From Flavobacterium sp. (lineage in GTDB: Bacteria > Bacteroidota > Bacteroidia > Flavobacteriales > Flavobacteriaceae), in assembly GCF_017744675.1 (NCBI RefSeq), contig NZ_JAGIAV010000004.1, positions 1,119,033 to 1,183,032 of the forward strand: a stretch of DNA of 64,000 bases, given 5' to 3'. Under the pieces are notes generated by a model. That model made no database searches. It was not told the origin of the DNA and saw only the letters and a list, made by a program, of their open reading frames with translations. A program made the translations under genes and the position numbers. Shown here piece after piece: positions 32,574 through 39,515 of this stretch (position 1 is its first letter; each line of letters begins with the position of its first letter).

Positions 32574-32804
32574 ATGGATATACAAGCAGAAATAAATTGG
32601 ATACATCAAGAAATTGATAAAGTAAAAGATCCTTCTTTTGTAGAAAAACTAAAACATCTTTTACAATCTATCAATAATACCGCTATTGATTCAGACGCAG
32701 CTTATAATTTAGATATCGAAAATGCTTTAGAAAACATTAAAAAAGGTAATTTCTATACTGAAGATCAAGCCAAAGAAATTGCAAAAAAATGGGGAAGAAA
32801 ATAA
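32574..32804 (+). CDS. Putative antitoxin of a RelE/ParE system
   Basis: 76 residues, acidic in the middle, predicted helical throughout (IQAEINWIHQEIDKV, then VEKLKHLLQS, then a C-terminal DQAKEIAKKWGRK). No ribbon-helix-helix or HTH DNA-binding motif is obvious, so the DNA-binding part may be atypical. The assignment comes from position: its 3' end overlaps the toxin gene by 16 bp, the usual coupling in type II toxin-antitoxin pairs. Similar short proteins precede RelE/ParE toxins in Bacteroidota. Confidence 0.7.
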   Translation: MDIQAEINWIHQEIDKVKDPSFVEKLKHLLQSINNTAIDSDAAYNLDIENALENIKKGNFYTEDQAKEIAKKWGRK

Positions 32805-33103
32805 TCTGGTCGAAAAATGCTTTAGACCAATTAGAAGACATTCATTTTTACATTTTCTTTGAAAGTAAATCACTTAAAATCGCTGACAAAGTTGTCAATA
32901 CAATTTTTGACAGTACCGAGATTTTAAAAACAAACCCTGAAATTTACAAACTCGACAAACAAAAAACTAACAATGATGGCAGTTTTAGAGTTTATTATGT
33001 TTATGATTATGGAATCTCTTATCAAATAACAGAAGAAATAATATATATCCTTCGAGTACGACATAATGCTCAAAAACCCAAAAAACATTCATGGAAGCTT
33101 TAA
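32789..33103 (+). CDS. RelE/ParE family toxin
   Basis: 104 residues with the RelE/ParE fold: an opening strand KIIWSKNALDQLEDIHFYI, two helices, then beta strands GSFRVYYVYDYGISYQITEE and IIYILRVRHNAQKP, where the conserved arginines sit. RelE members cut mRNA on the ribosome and ParE members poison DNA gyrase; the sequence alone does not decide, although the VVNTIFDSTEIL helix and the missing RelE catalytic Lys/Tyr set favour the ParE side. It overlaps the antitoxin gene by 16 bp and the pentapeptide-repeat gene by 13 bp. Confidence 0.85.
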   Translation: MGKKIIWSKNALDQLEDIHFYIFFESKSLKIADKVVNTIFDSTEILKTNPEIYKLDKQKTNNDGSFRVYYVYDYGISYQITEEIIYILRVRHNAQKPKKHSWKL

Positions 33104-33663
33104 TTCATATTCAGAAAACATTTGAAAAAGTTGTTTATATCGACAAGAAAATAAACAATCGCGAGTTTGAAGATTGCGTTTTTAAAAACTGCGATTTTTC
33201 AAACAGTAATTTCAATTCTAATACTTTTTTGGATTGTGAATTTATTGACTGTAATCTCTCCATGACAAGTTTGGCAGGAACAAGCTTAAAAAACGTCACA
33301 TTTAAAAACTGCAAACTTCTAGGAATTGCATTTAATGAATGTGATGATTTTCTTTTTCAAGTTTATTTTGATGAATGTGTTCTAGATTATGCCTTGTTTT
33401 CTAATAAAAAAATGCCGAAAACAAAATTCATCAATTCTTCTGTTCGCGAAGTCACTTTTATTGGAACCAATTTAACCAGTTCTGTTTTTGACAATTGTGA
33501 TCTTGACGGAGCTATTTTTAATGAAACACAATTGGCTTCAGTCAATTTTAAAACCGCTTACAATTACAAAATAGATCCTGAATTTAATCCGATGAAAAAA
33601 GCACAATTTTCAACTGAAGGAATTGTTGGACTATTAGACAAATATGATATTAAAATCGTTTGA
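33091..33663 (+). CDS. Pentapeptide-repeat protein, Qnr-like
   Basis: 190 residues. Repeats of the A(D/N)LxF kind run from about 24 to 75 and again from 100 to 150, for example CVFKNCDFSNSNFNSNTF and FIGTNLTSSVFDNCDL. They form a right-handed quadrilateral beta helix that mimics DNA. A C-terminal helix ends GIVGLLDKYDIKIV, resembling the dimerisation end of Qnr proteins that shield gyrase and topoisomerase IV. The start codon lies 13 bp inside the toxin gene, giving three overlapping genes in a row. Whether it protects against the adjacent toxin is inference. A chromosomal housekeeping role is also possible. Confidence 0.8.
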   Translation: MEALIHIQKTFEKVVYIDKKINNREFEDCVFKNCDFSNSNFNSNTFLDCEFIDCNLSMTSLAGTSLKNVTFKNCKLLGIAFNECDDFLFQVYFDECVLDYALFSNKKMPKTKFINSSVREVTFIGTNLTSSVFDNCDLDGAIFNETQLASVNFKTAYNYKIDPEFNPMKKAQFSTEGIVGLLDKYDIKIV

Positions 33664-33793
33664 TTTTAAAAATCCAGTTACTGTTTCTTAATTTTTTATA
33701 TGGCTCAGAGAGGCATACTATCTATAGCAGCAAAAATACCATTTTTGTTTTAAAAGACATATTTAAGCATATCAGCAATTTAAAATTATAACT

Positions 33794-34369
33794 ATGAGTG
33801 CCGATCAATCTTATTTAGAAAGCGTTATAAAACAATTTTTATATTATAAAATGCTTGGCGAAAAAGCTATAGATCAGCTTGAGCCAGATCAGCTTTTTGT
33901 TGCAGTTAATGAAGACACCAACAGTATTGCCACGATTATAAAACACATTTCGGGAAATATGCTTTCGCGTTGGACTGATTTTCTAACAACCGATGGTGAA
34001 AAAGAATGGCGTAACCGAGATGCTGAATTTGAAAATGATTTGCAATCTAAAGCGGAAGTTCTTGAACTGTGGAATAAAGGCTGGAATTGCTTAGAAAATG
34101 CGCTTAAAAGTTTAAACCAAGATCAGCTTTCAGAGATTATTTACATCAGAAATGAAGGTCATACGGTTATAGAAGCTATAAATCGTCAATTGGCACATTA
34201 TCCCTATCATGTCGGACAGATTGTTTTTTATGCCAAACAGCTGAAAAACAGCGAATGGAACAGTTTGTCGATTCCTAAAAATAAATCAGGAAATTATAAT
34301 GCCGAAAAGTTTGCTAAGGAAAAAGAAATCAAGAACTTTACCGACGATGAATTAAAAAGATTGAAATGA
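33794..34369 (+). CDS. DUF1572/DinB-like protein
   Basis: 191 residues, predicted four-helix bundle. Metal-binding histidines of the DinB/YfiT type are in IKHISGNMLSRW (about 47) and LAHYPYHVGQIVFYAKQLK (about 136-154). The tail (SLSIPKNKSG, KEIKNFTDDELKRLK) fits DUF1572. The family is thought to transfer small thiols or act as metal-dependent hydrolases, but this member has no proven function. Its stop codon overlaps the start of a small membrane gene (ATGA). Confidence 0.8.
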   Translation: MSADQSYLESVIKQFLYYKMLGEKAIDQLEPDQLFVAVNEDTNSIATIIKHISGNMLSRWTDFLTTDGEKEWRNRDAEFENDLQSKAEVLELWNKGWNCLENALKSLNQDQLSEIIYIRNEGHTVIEAINRQLAHYPYHVGQIVFYAKQLKNSEWNSLSIPKNKSGNYNAEKFAKEKEIKNFTDDELKRLK

Positions 34370-34527
34370 TAGAATATTATGCAAATTTTGGCGGAACTTG
34401 TTGGTGGGTCTTAATCAAATTCTGTAGAACAAATTTAACCGAAGAGCAGAGTTCTAAAAACAAAAAACGGAATTTACTTTTTCTAACTTTTATAACTCTA
34501 GTAATTTTCTTTTTATTTTTTAATTAA
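34366..34527 (+). CDS. Small C-tail-anchored membrane protein (53 aa)
   Basis: A short frame whose ATG overlaps the stop of the DUF1572 gene (ATGA at 34366-34369), ideal for translational coupling. It encodes MIEYYANFGGTCWWVLIKFC, a basic stretch KNKKR and a C-terminal hydrophobic helix (about 36-52). A terminator follows the stop codon by 5 nt. The coupling and clean ending support a real gene. No family recognised; the cysteine pair and tail anchor suggest a membrane-tethered peptide. Confidence 0.6.
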   Translation: MIEYYANFGGTCWWVLIKFCRTNLTEEQSSKNKKRNLLFLTFITLVIFFLFFN

Positions 34528-34531
34528 AAAA

Positions 34532-34555
34532 AGGACTTCTGAAAACCAAAGTCCT
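34532..34555 (+). terminator. Terminator after the DUF1572 operon
   Basis: AGGACTT (34532-34538) pairs with AAGTCCT (34549-34555) around a 10-nt loop. It runs directly into the structured element starting at 34556, so the T-run expected of a simple terminator is missing on the plus strand; the A-run on the left gives one on the minus strand. Confidence 0.5.
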
Positions 34556-34629
34556 AGCCCTGATGGAAGCGGCATCCTTTTGTGGTGGGGTTCACCACAA
34601 AAGATATAGCAGACAGCAGGATTAGCTTC
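34556..34629 (+). ncRNA. Structured intergenic RNA element (flavobacterial repeat motif)
   Basis: A 74-nt element from AGCCCTGATGGAAGCGGC to CAGGATTAGCTTC. An inner hairpin has an 11-bp perfect stem (34577-34587 with 34593-34603, loop GGGTT). Outside it CCTG (34559-34562) pairs with CAGG (34617-34620) and AGC (34556-34558) with GCT (34625-34627), and GCATC-like and GATATAGC-like segments flank the hairpin. I recall very similar sequences in many Flavobacterium intergenic regions with variable inner loops, so it is likely a conserved RNA or terminator family; it might be the Rfam Flavo-1 motif, which I cannot check here. Confidence 0.55.
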
Positions 34630-34651
34630 TTAAAAAAACAACTTATTCAAA

Positions 34652-35023
34652 ATGAAAAAAATACTACTCTTATTTCCGATACTTGCCTTAGTATCATGCT
34701 ATAACGCAGAACACAATTGCAAGGATTTTAAAACTGGGAAATTCAAATTTGAAACCGATGTGAACGGAGTTAAAAAAACGACTTACTTTGAGCGCAAAGA
34801 AGATATCGAAATTGAAACCTATGAAGGAAAAACTGATACGGCTACAATTCGCTGGGTAAGCGACTGCGAATATGTATTGCAGAAAAAACACCCGAAAAAT
34901 ATGGCGGAAGAAAAAGCAATCAGCATGAAGATTTTAACGACTTCTAAAGATTCTTACACTTTTGAATTTGGCTTGGTTGGTTCTGAAGAAAAACAGCGAG
35001 GAACGGTTTATAAAGTTGATTAA
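34652..35023 (+). CDS. Small lipoprotein of unknown function
   Basis: 123 residues. Lipoprotein signal MKKILLLFPILALVSC, cysteine at 16, followed by YNAEHNC without the acidic export signal, so it probably stays on the periplasmic side of the outer membrane. The mature part is a small beta-rich domain with CKDFKTGKFKF, IRWVSDCEYVLQKK and SYTFEFGLVG; two cysteines (about 23 and 73) could form a disulfide. It looks like a single-domain flavobacterial lipoprotein. No enzymatic motif. A terminator and repeats follow. Confidence 0.65.
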   Translation: MKKILLLFPILALVSCYNAEHNCKDFKTGKFKFETDVNGVKKTTYFERKEDIEIETYEGKTDTATIRWVSDCEYVLQKKHPKNMAEEKAISMKILTTSKDSYTFEFGLVGSEEKQRGTVYKVD

Positions 35024-35042
35024 AACACTATTTTAAATATTT

Positions 35043-35069
35043 AAAAACTCCATTGTTGGAGCTTTTTTT
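35043..35069 (+). terminator. Terminator after the small lipoprotein gene
   Basis: AAAAACTCCA-TTGT-TGGAGCTTTTTTT: a 5-bp GC-containing stem extended by A-T pairs, followed by a T-run. Confidence 0.7.
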
Positions 35070-35095
35070 ATAGAAAATCTATGCGGAGTCACTTG

Positions 35096-35185
35096 CGGAG
35101 ATCCCTCGTTCCTCGGGATGACAAACGTTACGGATAACGCTTTTTTGAAAACCCTTTGTTACTTTGTTACTTTGTCCCTTTGTAA
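35096..35185. repeat. Two interspersed repeat types in one spacer
   Basis: GAGATCCCTCGTTCCTCGGG then ATGACAAAC (35098-35126) belongs to a Bacteroidota interspersed repeat that I recall in related forms. Further right CTTTGTTA, CTTTGTTA, CTTTGTCC, CTTTGTAA run in exact 8-nt phase (35154-35185), matching the word type at 15607-15638. Both lie between a terminator and the start of the cNMP/CBS gene. Confidence 0.75.
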
Positions 35186-35253
35186 CTAAAAAACAAAGGT
35201 GTTTCTTTTACATTTCTATTTTAAATAGTATTTTTAGAATCTAATCTAACCAC

Positions 35254-37176
35254 ATGAAAAATACCATTTCGCAAAGAGTTGCCGATTTTTTAAAGAATTA
35301 TCCGCCGTTTAATTTTCTTCATCAGAGAGATTTAGAAAAGCTTTCTGAACAGATTTCCATTATTTACAAAGAAAAAGATGCTGTAATTTTTGCTGAAAAT
35401 GACAAAACACATGATTCATTTTATGTGGTTCATAAAGGAGCGGTGGCGTTGAAAAAAAGCACTAAAAATACCGTTTTAGATATGTGCGATGAAGGTGATA
35501 TTTTTGGCCTTCGTCCGCTTTTGGCACAGGAAAACTATATAATGGAAGCAGTAGCTCATGAGGAAAGCATTTTGTATGCAATTCCGATTGCCGTTTTCAA
35601 GCCTTATGCACTCGAGAATCGAAATGTTGGTAATTTCTTGATTGAAAGTTACGCATCAAATACTCGAAATCCATATTCTGATATTCATAAAGATAAATTA
35701 TACGGCGATGATGATCAGCTGAATGAAAATCTGCACTCTAGCAACCATTCTTTTGATTTAGCACCAATAAAATACTCAAAGAAAATCGTTACCTGCAGTC
35801 CGTCAACTACGGTAAAAGAGATTGCAAAAATCATGAACAAGAAAAAAGTTGGTGCGATTTTAATTGTAGATGAAATGCTTCCGATTGGTATTTTGACCGA
35901 TAAAGATCTTCGAAATAAAATTGTAACAGGAGATTTTCCTATTACCACCACTGCAGAAACGATCATGACAAAACCTGTTATTACGTATCCTAAAAAAATG
36001 ACGGTTACAGAGGCGCAAATGGCCATGATGAAAAGCAATATTAGTCATTTGTGTTTGACGAAAGATGGAACGGTAAATACAAAAGCGGTTGGAATCTTAT
36101 CTAAACACGATGTAATGGTCGCACTCGGAAACAATCCTGCTGTTTTGATAAAAGCCTTAAAAAGAACTAAGAAAATTAAGGAGATAAAGCCAATTCGCAA
36201 TCGTATTATGCAATTGTTGCAAGGCTATTTGGACCAAAATATCCCGATGACTTTGATTACGAAAATCATTACCGAACTCAATGAAGCCTGTACTAATCGT
36301 GTTATTGAGATTTGCTTAGAAAAAATGAGCAGTCCGCCACCTGTAAAATTTGCTTGGCTGGCACTTGGAAGTCAAGGTCGTGGAGAACAAATGCTGCATA
36401 CCGATCAAGATAATGCGATTGTTTATGAAAATGTGAATGAGGTTTTTAGAGATGAAACTAAAGTGTACTTTCACAAATTTGCAGGACTTGTCAATAAAGG
36501 CCTTTTTGAAATTGGCTATGACTATTGCCCTGCCGAAATGATGGCTTCGAACCCAAAATGGTGCATGAGTTTGGATGATTGGAAAAGCCATGTGCATCAT
36601 TGGATTACAAATCCGGGGAAAAATGAGGTTTTATTGTCGTTTATTTTCTTTGATTACAGCTTAACTTACGGAGATAGCGAAGTAGTAAATCAATTGTCTG
36701 ATTATATTTTTGAAGATTTAAAAGCAAATCCGATTTTTTATATGCATTTGGTGAGCGGTGCATTACAAAGCCCTTCTCCTACTGGATTCTTTAGACAATT
36801 TTTGGTAGAGCAAGACGGTGCCAACAAAGACAATTTTGATATTAAAAGAAGAGCTTTAATGCCTCTAACAGATGCTGCCCGTGTTTTAATTTTGTCGCAT
36901 TCTGTTAAAGGAATTAGCAATACAGCTGAACGTTTTGAAAAATTAGCCGAACTAGAACCTAACAATAGAGAATTGTATTTATCGTGTTCGTATTCGTTTA
37001 AAGCTTTACTGAAATTTAGAACCAAACAAGGTTTGCTGCACCATGATTCTGGTCAGTTTATCGAATTGGAATCTTTAACCAAAATGGAAAAAATTAAACT
37101 GAAACGCACTTTTAAAACCATTAAAGAACTTCAGGAACTTATTTCAGTACGTTTTAATATCTCAAATCTAGTATAA
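35254..37176 (+). CDS. cNMP-binding/CBS/DUF294 nucleotidyltransferase-like protein
   Basis: 640 residues in four modules: a cyclic-nucleotide-binding-like domain (about 12-130), a pair of CBS domains (about 165-290, with ILIVDEMLPIGILTDKDLR), a DUF294 domain (about 330-470) containing WLALGSQGRGEQMLHTDQDN, the GS-x-GR and D-x-D signature of nucleotidyltransferase folds, and a C-terminal DUF294_C domain (about 490-640). Relatives act in signalling, possibly transferring a nucleotide to a protein, but the reaction is not established. Its last base overlaps the exonuclease start codon (ATGA at 37174-37177), so the two form a coupled pair. Confidence 0.9.
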   Translation: MKNTISQRVADFLKNYPPFNFLHQRDLEKLSEQISIIYKEKDAVIFAENDKTHDSFYVVHKGAVALKKSTKNTVLDMCDEGDIFGLRPLLAQENYIMEAVAHEESILYAIPIAVFKPYALENRNVGNFLIESYASNTRNPYSDIHKDKLYGDDDQLNENLHSSNHSFDLAPIKYSKKIVTCSPSTTVKEIAKIMNKKKVGAILIVDEMLPIGILTDKDLRNKIVTGDFPITTTAETIMTKPVITYPKKMTVTEAQMAMMKSNISHLCLTKDGTVNTKAVGILSKHDVMVALGNNPAVLIKALKRTKKIKEIKPIRNRIMQLLQGYLDQNIPMTLITKIITELNEACTNRVIEICLEKMSSPPPVKFAWLALGSQGRGEQMLHTDQDNAIVYENVNEVFRDETKVYFHKFAGLVNKGLFEIGYDYCPAEMMASNPKWCMSLDDWKSHVHHWITNPGKNEVLLSFIFFDYSLTYGDSEVVNQLSDYIFEDLKANPIFYMHLVSGALQSPSPTGFFRQFLVEQDGANKDNFDIKRRALMPLTDAARVLILSHSVKGISNTAERFEKLAELEPNNRELYLSCSYSFKALLKFRTKQGLLHHDSGQFIELESLTKMEKIKLKRTFKTIKELQELISVRFNISNLV

Positions 37177-37808
37177 TGAGTTTACTCAATTTTTGGAAAA
37201 AGGAAGAAAACAATCTGTTTGATGAAAACATCACGATTGAAGAAACTCGTTTTGTGGTTTTAGATACCGAAACAACTGGTTTTGATTACGAAAATGACCG
37301 AATTTTATGCATTGGTGCATTGGTTCTTCAGAACGGAATCATTTCAGTTCAGGACAGTTTTGAAGTATATCTGGAGCAAGATCATTACGATAAATCGACT
37401 GCTCAGATTCACGGAATCCTGAAAGCATTTGTAATTCAACGTCCAAGCGAATTGGAAGCTTTACAGCAGTTTCTGGATTTTTTGGGAGATTCGATCATCA
37501 TTGCGCATCATACTATTTTTGATGTTACGATGATCAATAAAGCTTTAGAAAGAAACGGACTTCCTCATTTAACCAATAAAACTTTAGACACTGCTTATTT
37601 GTACAAAAAGACTTTAATTCAATCGCATTTGTTTGAGCGAAAAGACCATTACACCTTAGATGATCTGGCAGACAAATTTGATATTTCAAAAAAAGATCGT
37701 CATACAGCACTGGGCGATGCGTACATCACCGCTATTGCCTTTCTTAAGATTGTAAAGAAATTAAGAGAGAAAAAAGCAGTCAGTTTAAACCAGCTTTTTA
37801 AACTTTAA
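37176..37808 (+). CDS. DnaQ-like 3'-5' exonuclease (DEDDh family)
   Basis: 210 residues. The Exo I motif VVLDTETTGF gives Asp30 and Glu32, Exo II is IAHHTIFDVTMI (about 108-119) and Exo III is KDRHTALGDAYITA (about 175-188) with the general-base histidine and last aspartate. This is the proofreading-type epsilon fold, but without polymerase-binding extras. It is translationally coupled to the cNMP/CBS/DUF294 gene, an arrangement I recall in other bacteria, where the two may act on nucleotide-linked substrates together. The exact substrate is unknown. Confidence 0.9.
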   Translation: MSLLNFWKKEENNLFDENITIEETRFVVLDTETTGFDYENDRILCIGALVLQNGIISVQDSFEVYLEQDHYDKSTAQIHGILKAFVIQRPSELEALQQFLDFLGDSIIIAHHTIFDVTMINKALERNGLPHLTNKTLDTAYLYKKTLIQSHLFERKDHYTLDDLADKFDISKKDRHTALGDAYITAIAFLKIVKKLREKKAVSLNQLFKL

Positions 37809-37966
37809 GATTTTTTTATAAATCTAAAATTTACATTAAACGGTTGTGCTTTACCTTTTAGTAATATAAGACTGATAAAAGTTAGCAAAAAAGAAAAATA
37901 GCCATAACATGTATTTTGTTTTTGAAAGATAGCTTTGCTTCAATCAAAAAAAACACAAAAAACATT

Positions 37967-39445
37967 ATGAAAGCTAACATTTTAAAATCAATTACCTTGC
38001 TTGGCATTGCAGGACTTTCTGTAATAAGCTGTCAAAATGATGACAAAGATTCAAAAAACGATGTAAATGCAAGTATCGATTTTACTTCACAGTCAAAAGT
38101 ACCTCCTTTTGTCTATGCTCAACCAGGTTTTGAAAACTTAAAAATCAGTACTTTAATTACAAGCGCAGATGTTCTTCCAAATTCGCCTTCGTTTGTTTAC
38201 GGTGCTCAGCCAGATGGTGCTGGTTTAATGAAAGATCCAAATGGTGATGGGTATATCATGATTACGAACCACGAAATTCTTCAATCTGTATCTAGAGTAT
38301 ATTTAGACAAAACTTTCAAACCTGTAAAAGGCGAATATATCGTTGATGGCGTTGGCGGTTTAACACGTTTGTGTTCTGCTACTTTGGCAACTCCAGAAAT
38401 TCATGGGTTTGGACCAATTTTCTTAACTGCTGGAGAAAGCGGACAAGAAAGTATGGTTCACGGAATCAACCCATTGGGGTTATCCTCTGATAAAGCTCGA
38501 AAAGACAGAGTCTTGCCAGCTTTAGGAAAAGCAAGTATGGAAAACGCTGTTCCGCTTCCTAAAGAAGCTTATCCAGGAAAAACAGTTATTTTAATTGGTG
38601 AAGATCAATCTTACGCTACATCTCACGTAAGTGCTGGACAATTAATTATGTATGTAAGTACGGTTGGTGATTTATCAAACGGAAAATTATATGCTTTAAA
38701 AAGAACTGACGGAAATCAGGTTGAAACTGATATCAAATTAAACAGCAGTTATCCAGTTGAATTTGTTGAAATTCCAAATGCAAAAAATCTTACTGGTGCA
38801 GTTATCAATACAACGGTTAACGATTTAAAAGCAGTTCGTTTTTCTAGAGTTGAAGACGTAGATTACAGAAAAGGAAGCGCAAGCAATAATAGAGAAGTTT
38901 ATTTTACAGCTACAGGTCAAGCAACCAATAATGCCCCTGTTGATGGTTACACAATGTGGGGAAGAGTTTACAGAGTGAAATTGGATGCTGCAAATCCGTT
39001 GAAAGGAACTCTTGAATTAGCTGTTGAAGGCGACAGTACTCCAGGAACCGGAATCATCAATCCTGATAACTTATGTGTAACTGAAAACTATGTTTATATT
39101 CAAGAAGATGGTGACAGCTACTACGCTGATGCGAAACACGATTCGTATATCTGGCAATATAATATTGCTACAAAGCAAAATAAGCCTTGGCTAAACATGA
39201 ACCACAAACGAACTGATACAGCATGGAATACTTTGTACAACCAAGCTGGTGAGATGAGATTGGGAAGCTGGGAATTTGGTGCGATGCAAGACATTTCAGA
39301 TATTATTGGAGTTCCAGATACTTTTACAGTAAATATTCACTCTCATACTTGGCAGACCGATGCATTCAAAAATGCTGACGGTTCTGGAATCAATACGAAC
39401 AAAGAAGGAGGACAAACTGTAATTATCAGAAACGTTCAGAGATAA
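37967..39445 (+). CDS. PhoX-like lipoprotein (DUF839)
   Basis: 492 residues from the ATG at 37967, which opens a lipoprotein signal (MKANILKSITLLGIAGLSVI, then SC); the acidic QNDDKDSKND behind the cysteine predicts export to the cell surface. The mature part is a beta-propeller-like repeat protein with SRVEDVDYRKGS and INPDNLCVTENYVYIQEDGD, residues that resemble the metal-binding parts of PhoX alkaline phosphatases. It probably releases phosphate from organic phosphates with calcium/iron cofactors. The gene is followed by a terminator and then the cytochrome peroxidase gene. Confidence 0.75.
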   Translation: MKANILKSITLLGIAGLSVISCQNDDKDSKNDVNASIDFTSQSKVPPFVYAQPGFENLKISTLITSADVLPNSPSFVYGAQPDGAGLMKDPNGDGYIMITNHEILQSVSRVYLDKTFKPVKGEYIVDGVGGLTRLCSATLATPEIHGFGPIFLTAGESGQESMVHGINPLGLSSDKARKDRVLPALGKASMENAVPLPKEAYPGKTVILIGEDQSYATSHVSAGQLIMYVSTVGDLSNGKLYALKRTDGNQVETDIKLNSSYPVEFVEIPNAKNLTGAVINTTVNDLKAVRFSRVEDVDYRKGSASNNREVYFTATGQATNNAPVDGYTMWGRVYRVKLDAANPLKGTLELAVEGDSTPGTGIINPDNLCVTENYVYIQEDGDSYYADAKHDSYIWQYNIATKQNKPWLNMNHKRTDTAWNTLYNQAGEMRLGSWEFGAMQDISDIIGVPDTFTVNIHSHTWQTDAFKNADGSGINTNKEGGQTVIIRNVQR

Positions 39446-39470
39446 TAATTTCAGTCAAAATATCTATTAG

Positions 39471-39496
39471 CAACCCTTATTTTACGATAAGGGTTG
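39471..39496 (+). terminator. Terminator after the PhoX-like gene
   Basis: CAACCCTTAT (39471-39480) pairs with ATAAGGGTTG (39487-39496) around a 6-nt loop, followed by TTTCTATT. A 10-bp perfect stem. Confidence 0.75.
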
Positions 39497-39515
39497 TTTC
39501 TATTAAAACACTATT

